Shown here: in pieces, positions 1 through 5,707 of the stretch
How positions within the stretch are numbered: the first letter of the stretch is position 1
Layout of the letters: every line of letters begins with the position of its first letter
Origin: JBHIFB01 sp046760905
GTDB taxonomy: Bacteria > Gemmatimonadota > CAZMKB01
Direction of reading: 5' to 3'
Length of the DNA stretch: 6,993 nucleotides
Assembly: GCA_046760905.1 (NCBI GenBank)
Contig: JBHIFB010000148.1
Span: 1-6,993, forward strand
The notes under the pieces: model-generated
Told to the model about the DNA's origin: nothing
What the model saw: the letters and a program-made list of their open reading frames with translations, nothing else
Database searches by the model: none
Made by a program: the position numbers and the translations under genes

Positions 1-219
1 TGATAATATGTTACCGTAATTGCGAACGCGACCACTTAGAGCCCTTAAGTGAGTCATGAGAGCATTGGGGTACCCATCTGATTAACCCTTCGCGCAGCTC
101 TTGCGATCAGTACTATGATGCTAACCGACACTTTATTGATATGAGGTAGCGTTTGTCATAATCTGTTGACTATACTAGCTCTACCCCGGTTAAAGCATAT
201 GCATGATACATTCGACCGT

Positions 220-248
220 TTGACTCGGCTGAAAAAATATGGTATAAT
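220..248 (+). promoter_or_regulatory. Sigma-70-type promoter for the exported-protein/matrixin pair
   Basis: TTGACT (220-225) and a perfect TATAAT (243-248) are separated by exactly 17 bases, the optimal sigma-70 spacing. A start of transcription near 255 is inferred, giving a leader of about 180 nt before the ATG at 434. The match is strong, but the surrounding sequence is AT-rich, so other TATAAT copies downstream could also act as -10 elements. None of those has a recognisable -35 at the right distance. Confidence 0.6.
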
Positions 249-289
249 AATACTCTAAATATTTGCGATATAATACCTCATTTTTGAAA

Positions 290-305
290 ATGCATTATAA
301 TGTAT
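290..305. repeat. Near-perfect 16-bp palindrome, candidate operator
   Basis: ATGCATTATAATGTAT is a palindrome except for one pair (G292/T303); its core CATTATAATG (293-302) is a perfect 10-bp palindrome. The segment 299-308 (AATGTATCAT) is also the exact reverse complement of 203-212 (ATGATACATT), which lies on the other side of the promoter at 220-248. Such an arrangement would suit a dimeric repressor, but no regulator gene is in view. AT-rich sequence makes short palindromes easy to find by chance. Confidence 0.3.
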
Positions 306-433
306 CATATTTATTGATTATAATAATATGCTGTTGTTCTAATATTCGCTTTTTCGATTGTTGTGGAGGTAAGGTTTCAAGTTACTGTCTTTCTGACACC
401 TTTTGACACAAGAGGGCGGAAAGGAGAGATTTC

Positions 434-940
434 ATGACAAGGGTAGCCGTGAATCGATTTTGTGCAATCTCGGGTTTTGCTGCTTTCCTGTTTTTGTTCT
501 TAATCGGAGATGCCAAAAGCACAACTTTGATCCAAAAAGATCTCGATGATCTAATCATCGAGTCGGAGCACATAATTCTTGGAACTGTGATAGCCAAAAG
601 CTCTGATTGGAGTGTGAACTACGCACAGAGAAAGAGCTTGATCTACACGACGTACACGATTAAGGTGGAGCAGGCGATAAAAGGAGAGGATAAGGGCACC
701 CTTCAATTCCGTACCGTCGGTGGACAGTCCGGAAGCTGCTTGCTCCATGTTCCCGGCGTCCCCCATTTCGATATCGGTGAGAGAACGATACTCTTCTTGA
801 GGTCACAGATCCCCGATGCTATCTGTGATGTGGTGGGATTTGAACAGGGACGGTATACGGTAATCGAAGACACAGTTGTAGAGAATGGCATGAAACTCAA
901 TGAGTTTCTTGCCATGGTCTCCGGCAAGCTTAATCGATAA
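434..940 (+). CDS. Small exported protein of unknown function, upstream partner of a matrixin
   Basis: This gene encodes 168 residues. The ATG is preceded by AAGGAG at 421-426, at a good distance. The N-terminus is a Sec signal peptide: Arg at residue 3, a hydrophobic core at about 11-25, and a likely cut after Ala-Lys-Ser near residue 29. The mature part of about 140 residues has alternating beta-strand character. Its conserved-looking segments are SEHIILGTV (about 43-51), a Tyr/Thr strand followed by a Lys-Gly turn (about 72-86), a Gly-Gly segment with Cys102, VPGVPHF, and GERTILFLR, followed by Cys131. Cys102 and Cys131 are the only cysteines of the mature chain and could form a disulfide. 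From memory, similar proteins occur beside or fused to M10 metalloproteases in other bacteria; no named family was recognised. The strand-KG-strand-Cys-Gly pattern recalls NTR/TIMP OB folds, which is inference. The metalloprotease gene follows after 38 bp on the same strand, so the two are probably co-transcribed. Confidence 0.85.
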   Translation: MTRVAVNRFCAISGFAAFLFLFLIGDAKSTTLIQKDLDDLIIESEHIILGTVIAKSSDWSVNYAQRKSLIYTTYTIKVEQAIKGEDKGTLQFRTVGGQSGSCLLHVPGVPHFDIGERTILFLRSQIPDAICDVVGFEQGRYTVIEDTVVENGMKLNEFLAMVSGKLNR

Positions 941-966
941 ATGAGCATAAGATTGTGAGTCAACAC

Positions 967-971
967 AGGAG
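967..971 (+). promoter_or_regulatory. Ribosome binding site that fixes the matrixin start
   Basis: AGGAG lies 7 bases before the ATG at 979. The longer frame opens with GTG at 955, which has no Shine-Dalgarno sequence and would put eight polar residues before the signal peptide. The ATG at 979 is therefore preferred. Confidence 0.75.
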
Positions 972-978
972 CATCGAT

Positions 979-1917
979 ATGAAAACGAGAGCAAATAATG
1001 TGCTGAGTGCCTTCATCTTCTCAATCATCGCCTCCGCTTTTCTGTTGACACAGGCTTCTGCGTTTACAACGATCGGAAGCTGGAGGGATCAGAATATTCC
1101 ACCGCTCATGTCAGTGAATCAGAATGGAACCGATGATTGCACTGGTGAGTTCAGGGCCCTCTACTTATCCGGGATGACCTGGAATAACGTCTCAACATCC
1201 TACTTCTACTTCGCCCGAAACATCCCGACATTCAACACACTGCATGCGGGTAATTGGGATGGCTACAATCAGCTTAGCTGGGATCCTGCCCCCATCAATG
1301 ATTACATAGCTGTCACCTACAATTACGGCTGGTTCTATATCAACGAGACGGACATCTCATTTAATTCCAACTATCTCTGGAATTGTGAGGGGAATCCATC
1401 GTGGAATGAGATGGATGTCCAGAATATAGCAACACATGAGTTGGGTCATTCCCTTGGGCTCGGGCACACCTCATATTACAACGCCACCATGTATGCCTAT
1501 GCGGATTATGGAGAGACGAAGAAGAGGTCACTCCACTGGGATGACATCGATGGCATCGAATACCTCTACCCGGCTGCGGTCCTCGATGAGCAGGCTGAAT
1601 TATCTCATTTCGAGGAAGGGTATGATTACTATCTCACTCAACCGCGGCGTGATCGGTCGGGTCTTATAGAGATGAGCTTCAGAATCCCTGATCGGGAACG
1701 AAAGGAAGTTCATGCCAGACTCACTTTATACGGCCCTGGTGGGGATGTGGTGAGGGTTCTTCTGGATCGATGGGCATCTCCCGGAGACCACAAGATCCTC
1801 TGGGACGGGAGAAACGATGCCGGAGAAATTGTGCCAGCCGGGATCTATTATCTCACCCTCGAAGCGGGTGATTTCTTTGCATCTAAAAAACTCTTGCCCT
1901 ACCTGTTCGAAGGGTAA
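979..1917 (+). CDS. Secreted matrixin-type (M10) zinc metalloprotease with C-terminal FlgD-like Ig domain
   Basis: This is a secreted zinc endopeptidase of 312 residues. Residues 1-28 form a Sec signal peptide (MKTR, hydrophobic core, AxA-type cut after Ala-Ser-Ala). The catalytic domain spans about 29-185 and carries the metzincin motif HELGHSLGLGH at 153-163. His153, His157 and His163 are the zinc ligands, Glu154 is the catalytic base, and Met171 in NATMYAY fits the Met-turn. The downstream segment with HWDDIDGIEYLYP is typical of the end of a matrixin domain. A charged linker (about 186-243) leads to a C-terminal beta-sandwich (about 244-305) with the FlgD-Ig signature WDGRNDAGEIVPAGIYYL (Trp275). 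Only about 124 residues separate the predicted signal cut from HExxH, which is enough for the catalytic domain alone; no pro-domain or PRCGxPD cysteine switch is visible. The Ig module in comparable proteins sits at the extreme C-terminus and may serve in sorting or surface attachment. The substrate is unknown. The gene follows the small exported protein by 38 bp. Confidence 0.93.
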   Translation: MKTRANNVLSAFIFSIIASAFLLTQASAFTTIGSWRDQNIPPLMSVNQNGTDDCTGEFRALYLSGMTWNNVSTSYFYFARNIPTFNTLHAGNWDGYNQLSWDPAPINDYIAVTYNYGWFYINETDISFNSNYLWNCEGNPSWNEMDVQNIATHELGHSLGLGHTSYYNATMYAYADYGETKKRSLHWDDIDGIEYLYPAAVLDEQAELSHFEEGYDYYLTQPRRDRSGLIEMSFRIPDRERKEVHARLTLYGPGGDVVRVLLDRWASPGDHKILWDGRNDAGEIVPAGIYYLTLEAGDFFASKKLLPYLFEG

Positions 1918-1935
1918 TCTTCATAGTGGAAAATA

Positions 1936-1962
1936 GCCTCCACCCCCACGTGGGGTGGGGGC
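1936..1962 (+). terminator. GC-rich hairpin, likely transcription terminator without U-tract
   Basis: An 11-bp stem pairs GCCTCCACCCC (1936-1946) with GGGGTGGGGGC (1952-1962), with a single T-G wobble and the 5-base loop CACGT. It lies 19 bp after the matrixin stop and before the promoter at 1983. There is no T-run after the stem, so it is not a classic intrinsic terminator. It may act with Rho, as a weak terminator, or as a 3'-end stabiliser. Confidence 0.5.
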
Positions 1963-1982
1963 GGATCCTCCATGAATAGCAC

Positions 1983-2010
1983 TTGACACTCCCTTGCAAT
2001 TTGGTAAATT
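1983..2010 (+). promoter_or_regulatory. Sigma-70-like promoter for the 90-residue protein gene
   Basis: TTGACA (1983-1988) matches the -35 consensus exactly. TAAATT (2005-2010), 16 bases downstream, matches four of six -10 positions. It lies between the hairpin and the TTG-started gene, as expected for a separate transcription unit. The same TTGACACTyCC start is found in front of the OmpA-family gene at 5708. Confidence 0.5.
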
Positions 2011-2043
2011 TTAAATCATCCATTGCTGTTTCTGTGAAGCTGC

Positions 2044-2049
2044 GGAGGG
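2044..2049 (+). promoter_or_regulatory. Ribosome binding site supporting a TTG start
   Basis: GGAGGG lies 4 bases before TTG at 2054. It is the only Shine-Dalgarno-like sequence near the start of this frame. The first in-frame ATG is 22 codons further on, inside the conserved-looking part, so the TTG start is preferred. Confidence 0.6.
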
Positions 2050-2053
2050 TGTC

Positions 2054-2326
2054 TTGAAACGAGACGATGAGCTGAGTGATAGTGCGAGACGGCTTGCTTT
2101 ACGGGAAGAGGAAAAGAAGATGAGATACTTGAGATTTATCGTTGATCTCACGCGTCAGATACTGTTAGAGAGCCAGCTCACCAGGGATGAAGCAGTGATG
2201 CTCATCAGCTCAACCAGGCGGTGTGTTCTTAAACTTTTTCCTGATAAAGGCGAAGTATACGATCTCATCTATGCTCCAAGGTTCGAGAAGATACTGCTGG
2301 AGAGGTGGGCTGAAATAATGCACTGA
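2054..2326 (+). CDS. Small cytoplasmic protein of unknown function (90 aa)
   Basis: The product has 90 residues, with no signal peptide, membrane segment or cysteine pair (one Cys, in RRCVLKLFP). Residues 1-22 are highly charged and helical. Residues 23-90 look like a compact all-helical domain with the recognisable strings RYLRFIVDLTRQIL, LTRDEAVMLI, LKLFPDK and VYDLIYAPRFEKIL. From memory, closely similar small proteins exist in many deltaproteobacteria and related phyla as uncharacterised proteins, and I know no function for them. The start is TTG, supported by GGAGGG at 2044-2049. The gene has its own promoter at 1983-2010 and is followed by 125 bp before the rhomboid gene, so it may be monocistronic or may lead that cluster. 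The coding call is good; the function is open. Confidence 0.8.
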   Translation: MKRDDELSDSARRLALREEEKKMRYLRFIVDLTRQILLESQLTRDEAVMLISSTRRCVLKLFPDKGEVYDLIYAPRFEKILLERWAEIMH

Positions 2327-2451
2327 TCAGATTTGATAGGCTCCTCCTTCGGATGGTTCCCGATCAGTTAATTTAATACAGAAAGGTTCCCACTCCGCGG
2401 CCTGCAGAGATCGACACGAGAGTATTCATCAACCCTTTTCAATGATTGTTA

Positions 2452-3285
2452 ATGAGGGTAAATTATTACAGATATAGGCCGGGAGGTGGTTTCTCGAACT
2501 TGATGAGATTATCGCCGTCAGTTAAGCTTCTTCTCATAGCAAACACCGTATCATTCCTCCTTGGAATCATCGTTGGCCGTCCTTTCATCTACGCCTTCGG
2601 ACTCATACCTGAAAGTGTCCTCTCCAAGTTCTACATCTGGCAGTTGGTGACCTATCTGTTTCTGCATGGAGGCTTTCTCCACCTGTTCCTCAACATGTTC
2701 GCCCTGTGGATGTTCGGCTCCGAGCTGGAATGGACCTGGGGCTCCAGGTTCTTCCTGAAGTTCTATTTCGTGGCCGGAGTGGGCGCCGGCATTTTCACGG
2801 TGTTTCTGTCAAAGATGCCCACCATACCCACAATAGGAGCCTCAGGTGCTATCTTCGCAATACTGATGGCTTTCGCCCTGACTTTTCCCAACCGGCTGAT
2901 CTTCCTCTACTTTCTATTTCCGATTAAGGCAAAGTACTTTATGCTGATTTTCTTCGTTATTGAGTTCTGGGCGAGTGCAATGCATGTACAGGATGGTATA
3001 GGCCACGTCACACACCTGGGCGGGATGTTGATCGCCTATTTCTACCTGAAGAGAAAAAGCGTGACGAGGGCTCTCTCAGGTGAATTGGATAGAAGGCGGA
3101 GAAGGCAAAGAATCCGCGTTGTAAGGCGGCAGGATGACGAGCGTGAGAGATTGAAAAAGGAGGTTGACAGGGTGCTGGACAAAATTTCGAGGGAGGGCAA
3201 GGAAAAGCTAACGCAGGAGGAATGGGAAATCCTCCAGAGAGCGAGTAAGTTGATGAGACCCGGTGAGGATTCTGACAGAAGCTGA
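2452..3285 (+). CDS. Rhomboid family intramembrane serine protease with DUF6576-like C-terminal tail
   Basis: This is an integral membrane serine protease of 277 residues that cuts transmembrane segments within the bilayer. Six hydrophobic segments are visible (about 26-45, 64-85, 95-118, 127-145, 150-175 and 183-203). The rhomboid signatures are complete. LHGGFLHLFLNM carries His77 and Asn81, the oxyanion-site residues; GASGAIF carries the nucleophile Ser131; and HLGG carries the catalytic His188. The Tyr/Arg/Pro/Gly-rich N-terminus (NYYRYRPGGG) is typical of bacterial rhomboids. After the last membrane helix comes a strongly basic stretch (RRRRRQR) and then an amphipathic helical module at about 234-269 (VDRVLDKISREG...LTQEEWEIL). 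This looks like the DUF6576 tail found on many rhomboids of Bacteroidota and relatives. ATG 2452 was chosen over TTG 2446, two codons upstream; neither has a clear Shine-Dalgarno sequence. The stop lies 15 bp before metK, so co-transcription is likely. The substrate is unknown. Confidence 0.93.
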   Translation: MRVNYYRYRPGGGFSNLMRLSPSVKLLLIANTVSFLLGIIVGRPFIYAFGLIPESVLSKFYIWQLVTYLFLHGGFLHLFLNMFALWMFGSELEWTWGSRFFLKFYFVAGVGAGIFTVFLSKMPTIPTIGASGAIFAILMAFALTFPNRLIFLYFLFPIKAKYFMLIFFVIEFWASAMHVQDGIGHVTHLGGMLIAYFYLKRKSVTRALSGELDRRRRRQRIRVVRRQDDERERLKKEVDRVLDKISREGKEKLTQEEWEILQRASKLMRPGEDSDRS

Positions 3286-3300
3286 AAGTCGGGGGCCGAT

Positions 3301-4464
3301 ATGTCGTTTAGTGGAAATTTCACTTCTGAATCTGTCACGGAAGGACATCCTGATAAGATTTGTGATCAGCTCGCAGATGCAGTACTGGATGCGATACTCA
3401 AACAGGATAAATACGCTCGAGTAGCCTGTGAAGCACTCGTGACAACAGGACTCGTATTGATCGCCGGGGAGATTACGACGAAGGCGTATGTCGACATAAC
3501 GAGCATAGTACGATCCACGATCGAGGGAATCGGATACACTGATCCTGCCATATCATTCGATGCACATAGTTGCGCTGTGATGGTGATGCTCGAGGAGCAA
3601 TCCCCGGACATCGCTATTGCAATTGACAGGAAGGGAGCAGGTGACCAGGGAATGATGATCGGCTATGCGACAAACGAATCTTTATCCATTGACTACAATG
3701 CCGAGTATATGCCACTTCCCATATTCCTTGCGAATCTGCTCACTAAGAGGCTGGCTCGAGTCCGCAAGGATAATACATTATCTTACCTCTATCCCGATGG
3801 AAAATCTCAGGTGACGGTAGAGTATAATAAGGGGAGGCCGACTAAAATACTCCACGCAGTAATTTCCGCCCATCACAAGGAGGGAACGCCTCAATCGAAA
3901 ATACGAGACGATATCATCAGTACGGTCATCGAACCTGTCCTTGAACCGACAGGTCTTCTGGACCCGAAAATTACAGTCTATCACGTGAATCCTACGGGAT
4001 CTTTCGCACGAGGCGGTCCGCTTGTCGATGTGGGGGTCACGGGAAGGAAGATAGTGGTGGATACCTACGGGACGATGAGCAGGCATGGTGGAGCCGCCTT
4101 CTCCGGGAAAGACCCTACTAAGACGGACAGATCTGCAAACTATGCTGCCAGATGGATTGCGAAAAACATCATCGCCGCCGGGCTGGCAGACAGATGCGAA
4201 ATACAGCTGGCCTATATAATAGGAGAACCAGAGCCCGTATCAGTCAATGTGGATTCTTTCGGAACCGGTGCAATTCCAGATCCAGAGATCGTGAAACTGG
4301 TGCTGGAGGAATTTGATCTCACACCGGCTGGGATACTAGAGGTGCTTGACCTTAGGAGGCCAATTTACAGCAAGACCGCTGCTTACGGCCATTTCGGTCG
4401 CACTGAACCGGAGTTTACCTGGGAAGTCCTTGATAAAGTAGAAGATTTGAAGAGAGGTGCTTGA
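3301..4464 (+). CDS. metK: S-adenosylmethionine synthetase (methionine adenosyltransferase)
   Basis: This cytosolic enzyme makes S-adenosylmethionine from methionine and ATP, releasing phosphate and pyrophosphate. It has 387 residues, close to the 384 of E. coli MetK, and the ends align. Diagnostic motifs are SESVTEGHPDKICDQ (His16, Asp18), the GAGDQG loop (112-117), DGKSQVT, NPTG...GGP..DVGVTGRK (230-250; Asp243 and Lys250 kept), the phosphate-binding GGAAFSGKDPTKTDRS (263-278) and AAYGHFGR near the C-terminus. Two positions differ from the E. coli pattern: Arg of NPTGRF is Ser234, and the third Gly of HGGGAFSG is Ala265. Related bacterial MetK variants are known to vary here, so loss of activity is not implied. 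The start codon has only a GGGGG run (3291-3295) as a possible ribosome binding site. No SAM riboswitch is visible upstream. The gene sits between rhomboid and a trans-sulfuration enzyme with gaps of 15 and 16 bp. Confidence 0.98.
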   Translation: MSFSGNFTSESVTEGHPDKICDQLADAVLDAILKQDKYARVACEALVTTGLVLIAGEITTKAYVDITSIVRSTIEGIGYTDPAISFDAHSCAVMVMLEEQSPDIAIAIDRKGAGDQGMMIGYATNESLSIDYNAEYMPLPIFLANLLTKRLARVRKDNTLSYLYPDGKSQVTVEYNKGRPTKILHAVISAHHKEGTPQSKIRDDIISTVIEPVLEPTGLLDPKITVYHVNPTGSFARGGPLVDVGVTGRKIVVDTYGTMSRHGGAAFSGKDPTKTDRSANYAARWIAKNIIAAGLADRCEIQLAYIIGEPEPVSVNVDSFGTGAIPDPEIVKLVLEEFDLTPAGILEVLDLRRPIYSKTAAYGHFGRTEPEFTWEVLDKVEDLKRGA

Positions 4465-4465
4465 A

Positions 4466-4471
4466 AAGGAG
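4466..4471 (+). promoter_or_regulatory. Ribosome binding site that fixes the start of the PLP enzyme
   Basis: AAGGAG lies 9 bases before ATG 4481. The frame opens upstream with GTG 4457, which would overlap the metK end, lacks its own Shine-Dalgarno sequence and adds eight residues not found in homologues. ATG 4481 gives the start MENRYGFAT, which lines up with methionine gamma-lyase N-termini. Confidence 0.75.
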
Positions 4472-4480
4472 CTTGATAAG

Positions 4481-5677
4481 ATGGAGAACAGGTATGGTTT
4501 TGCCACACTGACGATACATGGCAAAAGGCACCTTGATAAACACGAACTGGGTGTCCCTATAAGGGCGATATCCACTCCTATTTTTCAAAGCTCGACCTTT
4601 GCCTTCGAGAGCGCAGAGCACGGTGCCGCATTGTTCGGCCAGGAGCAGGAAGGGTATATTTACACGAGGCTTGGTAATCCCACCACGAGGGCCCTGGAAA
4701 TAGAGGTGGCTTACCTGGAAAGGGGGGAGGAAGCTCTCGCATTCGGATCCGGGATGTCGGCGACATCCACCTCGCTTTTGGCCCTTCTGCGACCCGGAGA
4801 AAACGTCGTCGCCTCCGATACGTTATACGGGGGTACCCATGCGCTTTTCATGGAGCTTTTTCCGAAACTCGGGGTTGAAGCCAGAGAGGTCGATGGAACC
4901 GATGTAGGAAATATCGATGATGCCTGTGATGAAAAAACGAGGGCGATCTTTATCGAGACTCCGGCAAATCCTACACTTGCTCTTATAGACATCGAAGCTT
5001 GTGCTCGGCTTGCACGGAAGAGGAAAATACACCTGATGGTCGACAATACGTTTCTCACGCCATACTATCAGAATCCAATCGAGCTTGGCGCCCACAGTGT
5101 CATCCACAGCGCAACGAAGTATATCGGCGGTCATGGTGATACAGTCGCCGGTCTCCTGGTCGGTAGCCGTGAATTCGTAAAAAAGGTTCGTGAGGAATTC
5201 CTCACGGATCTAGGTGGTATAATCAGCCCATTCAATGCCTGGTTGCTTCTGAGGGGGCTCAAGACACTCCCGGTCAGGATGGACAAACACACAGAGAATG
5301 CGATGGAAATAGCCCAATTCCTCAATTTTCACCCGAAAGTGGAGAAAGTATACTATCCCGGGTTGAGGACGCATCCACAGCACGAGCTTGCCAAAAGGCA
5401 GATGAGGGGTTTCGGGGGGATGATCGCTTTCGAATTGAAGGGTGGCAGGGAGGCAGGACGATTGTTCCTAAATCACCTCGAACTAATGACCATCGCAGTG
5501 AGCCTGGGTGATGTTGACACACTCATCTCGCATCCCGCCTCAATGACCCATTCCACTTACAGCAAAGAAGAGCTCGCCAGGGCTGGAATATCAGAGGGCC
5601 TTGTAAGATTATCTGTAGGACTCGAGGATGTAGACGATCTGGTCTATGACCTGAGACAGGCCCTCAAGAAACTTTAG
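4481..5677 (+). CDS. PLP-dependent trans-sulfuration enzyme, methionine gamma-lyase/cystathionine gamma-synthase family
   Basis: This is a cytosolic fold-type I PLP enzyme of sulfur amino-acid metabolism. It has 398 residues, the same length as Pseudomonas putida methionine gamma-lyase as I recall it, and reads very similarly throughout. Visible features are YTRLGNPT (Tyr61 and Arg63, which bind PLP phosphate of the neighbouring subunit), the FGSGMSA loop, LYGGTHALF (Tyr116), the PLP-ring aspartate in MVDNTF, and the Schiff-base lysine Lys213 in HSATKYIGGHGD. The tail ASMTHSTY...GISEGLVRLSVGLED is typical of the family. Two residues tied to methionine specificity in the P. putida enzyme are changed: Cys116 is Gly118 and Lys240 is Thr242, whereas Asp241 is kept as Asp243. 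The reaction could thus be methionine gamma-elimination (methanethiol, ammonia, 2-oxobutanoate), cystathionine cleavage or synthesis, or homoserine-ester sulfhydrylation. The family call is certain; the substrate is not. It starts 16 bp after metK, so the two are probably co-transcribed. Confidence 0.95.
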   Translation: MENRYGFATLTIHGKRHLDKHELGVPIRAISTPIFQSSTFAFESAEHGAALFGQEQEGYIYTRLGNPTTRALEIEVAYLERGEEALAFGSGMSATSTSLLALLRPGENVVASDTLYGGTHALFMELFPKLGVEAREVDGTDVGNIDDACDEKTRAIFIETPANPTLALIDIEACARLARKRKIHLMVDNTFLTPYYQNPIELGAHSVIHSATKYIGGHGDTVAGLLVGSREFVKKVREEFLTDLGGIISPFNAWLLLRGLKTLPVRMDKHTENAMEIAQFLNFHPKVEKVYYPGLRTHPQHELAKRQMRGFGGMIAFELKGGREAGRLFLNHLELMTIAVSLGDVDTLISHPASMTHSTYSKEELARAGISEGLVRLSVGLEDVDDLVYDLRQALKKL

Positions 5678-5707
5678 CCCAGCTCTTCAGAGACATAAAA
5701 AAAATAA

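Larger units (their letters stand above)
1..433. other. Non-coding 5' region with an AT-rich promoter block
   Basis: No convincing gene is seen on either strand here; no tRNA T-loop or reading frame of useful length stands out. Positions 1-230 are of mixed composition. Positions 231-330 contain only 18 G/C in 100 bases (82% AT) and carry four TATAAT hexamers, at 243, 269, 296 and 319. From about 345 to 433 the sequence becomes a purine-rich leader with an unused GGAGGT (365-370) and then the true ribosome binding site of the first gene (AAGGAG, 421-426). The end of any gene upstream of position 1 is outside the window. Confidence 0.7.

Noticed and set aside
33..51. Inverted repeat CACTTA/TAAGTG with a 7-base loop
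   Set aside because: Six AT-rich pairs with no T-run or gene end nearby; indistinguishable from chance.
403..431. TTGACA at 403-408 as a -35 for the first gene
   Set aside because: A -10 would fall at about 426-431, inside the ribosome binding region, and the sequence there (AGATTT) is poor.
955..978. GTG at 955 as start of the metalloprotease
   Set aside because: It has no ribosome binding site and adds a polar octapeptide before a complete signal peptide; ATG 979 has AGGAG at 967-971.
2327..2451. Promoter or terminator between the 90-residue protein gene and rhomboid
   Set aside because: TTGATA at 2333-2338 has no AT-rich -10 at 16-18 bases, and no stem with a T-run was found; GGTTCCC occurs twice (2355 and 2386) but without further structure.
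3286..3300. SAM riboswitch control of metK
   Set aside because: Only 15 bases separate rhomboid and metK, and no SAM-riboswitch core was recognised there or in 2327-2451.
4457..4480. GTG at 4457 as start of the PLP enzyme, overlapping metK
   Set aside because: It has no Shine-Dalgarno sequence at a proper distance; ATG 4481 has AAGGAG at 4466-4471 and matches homologue N-termini.
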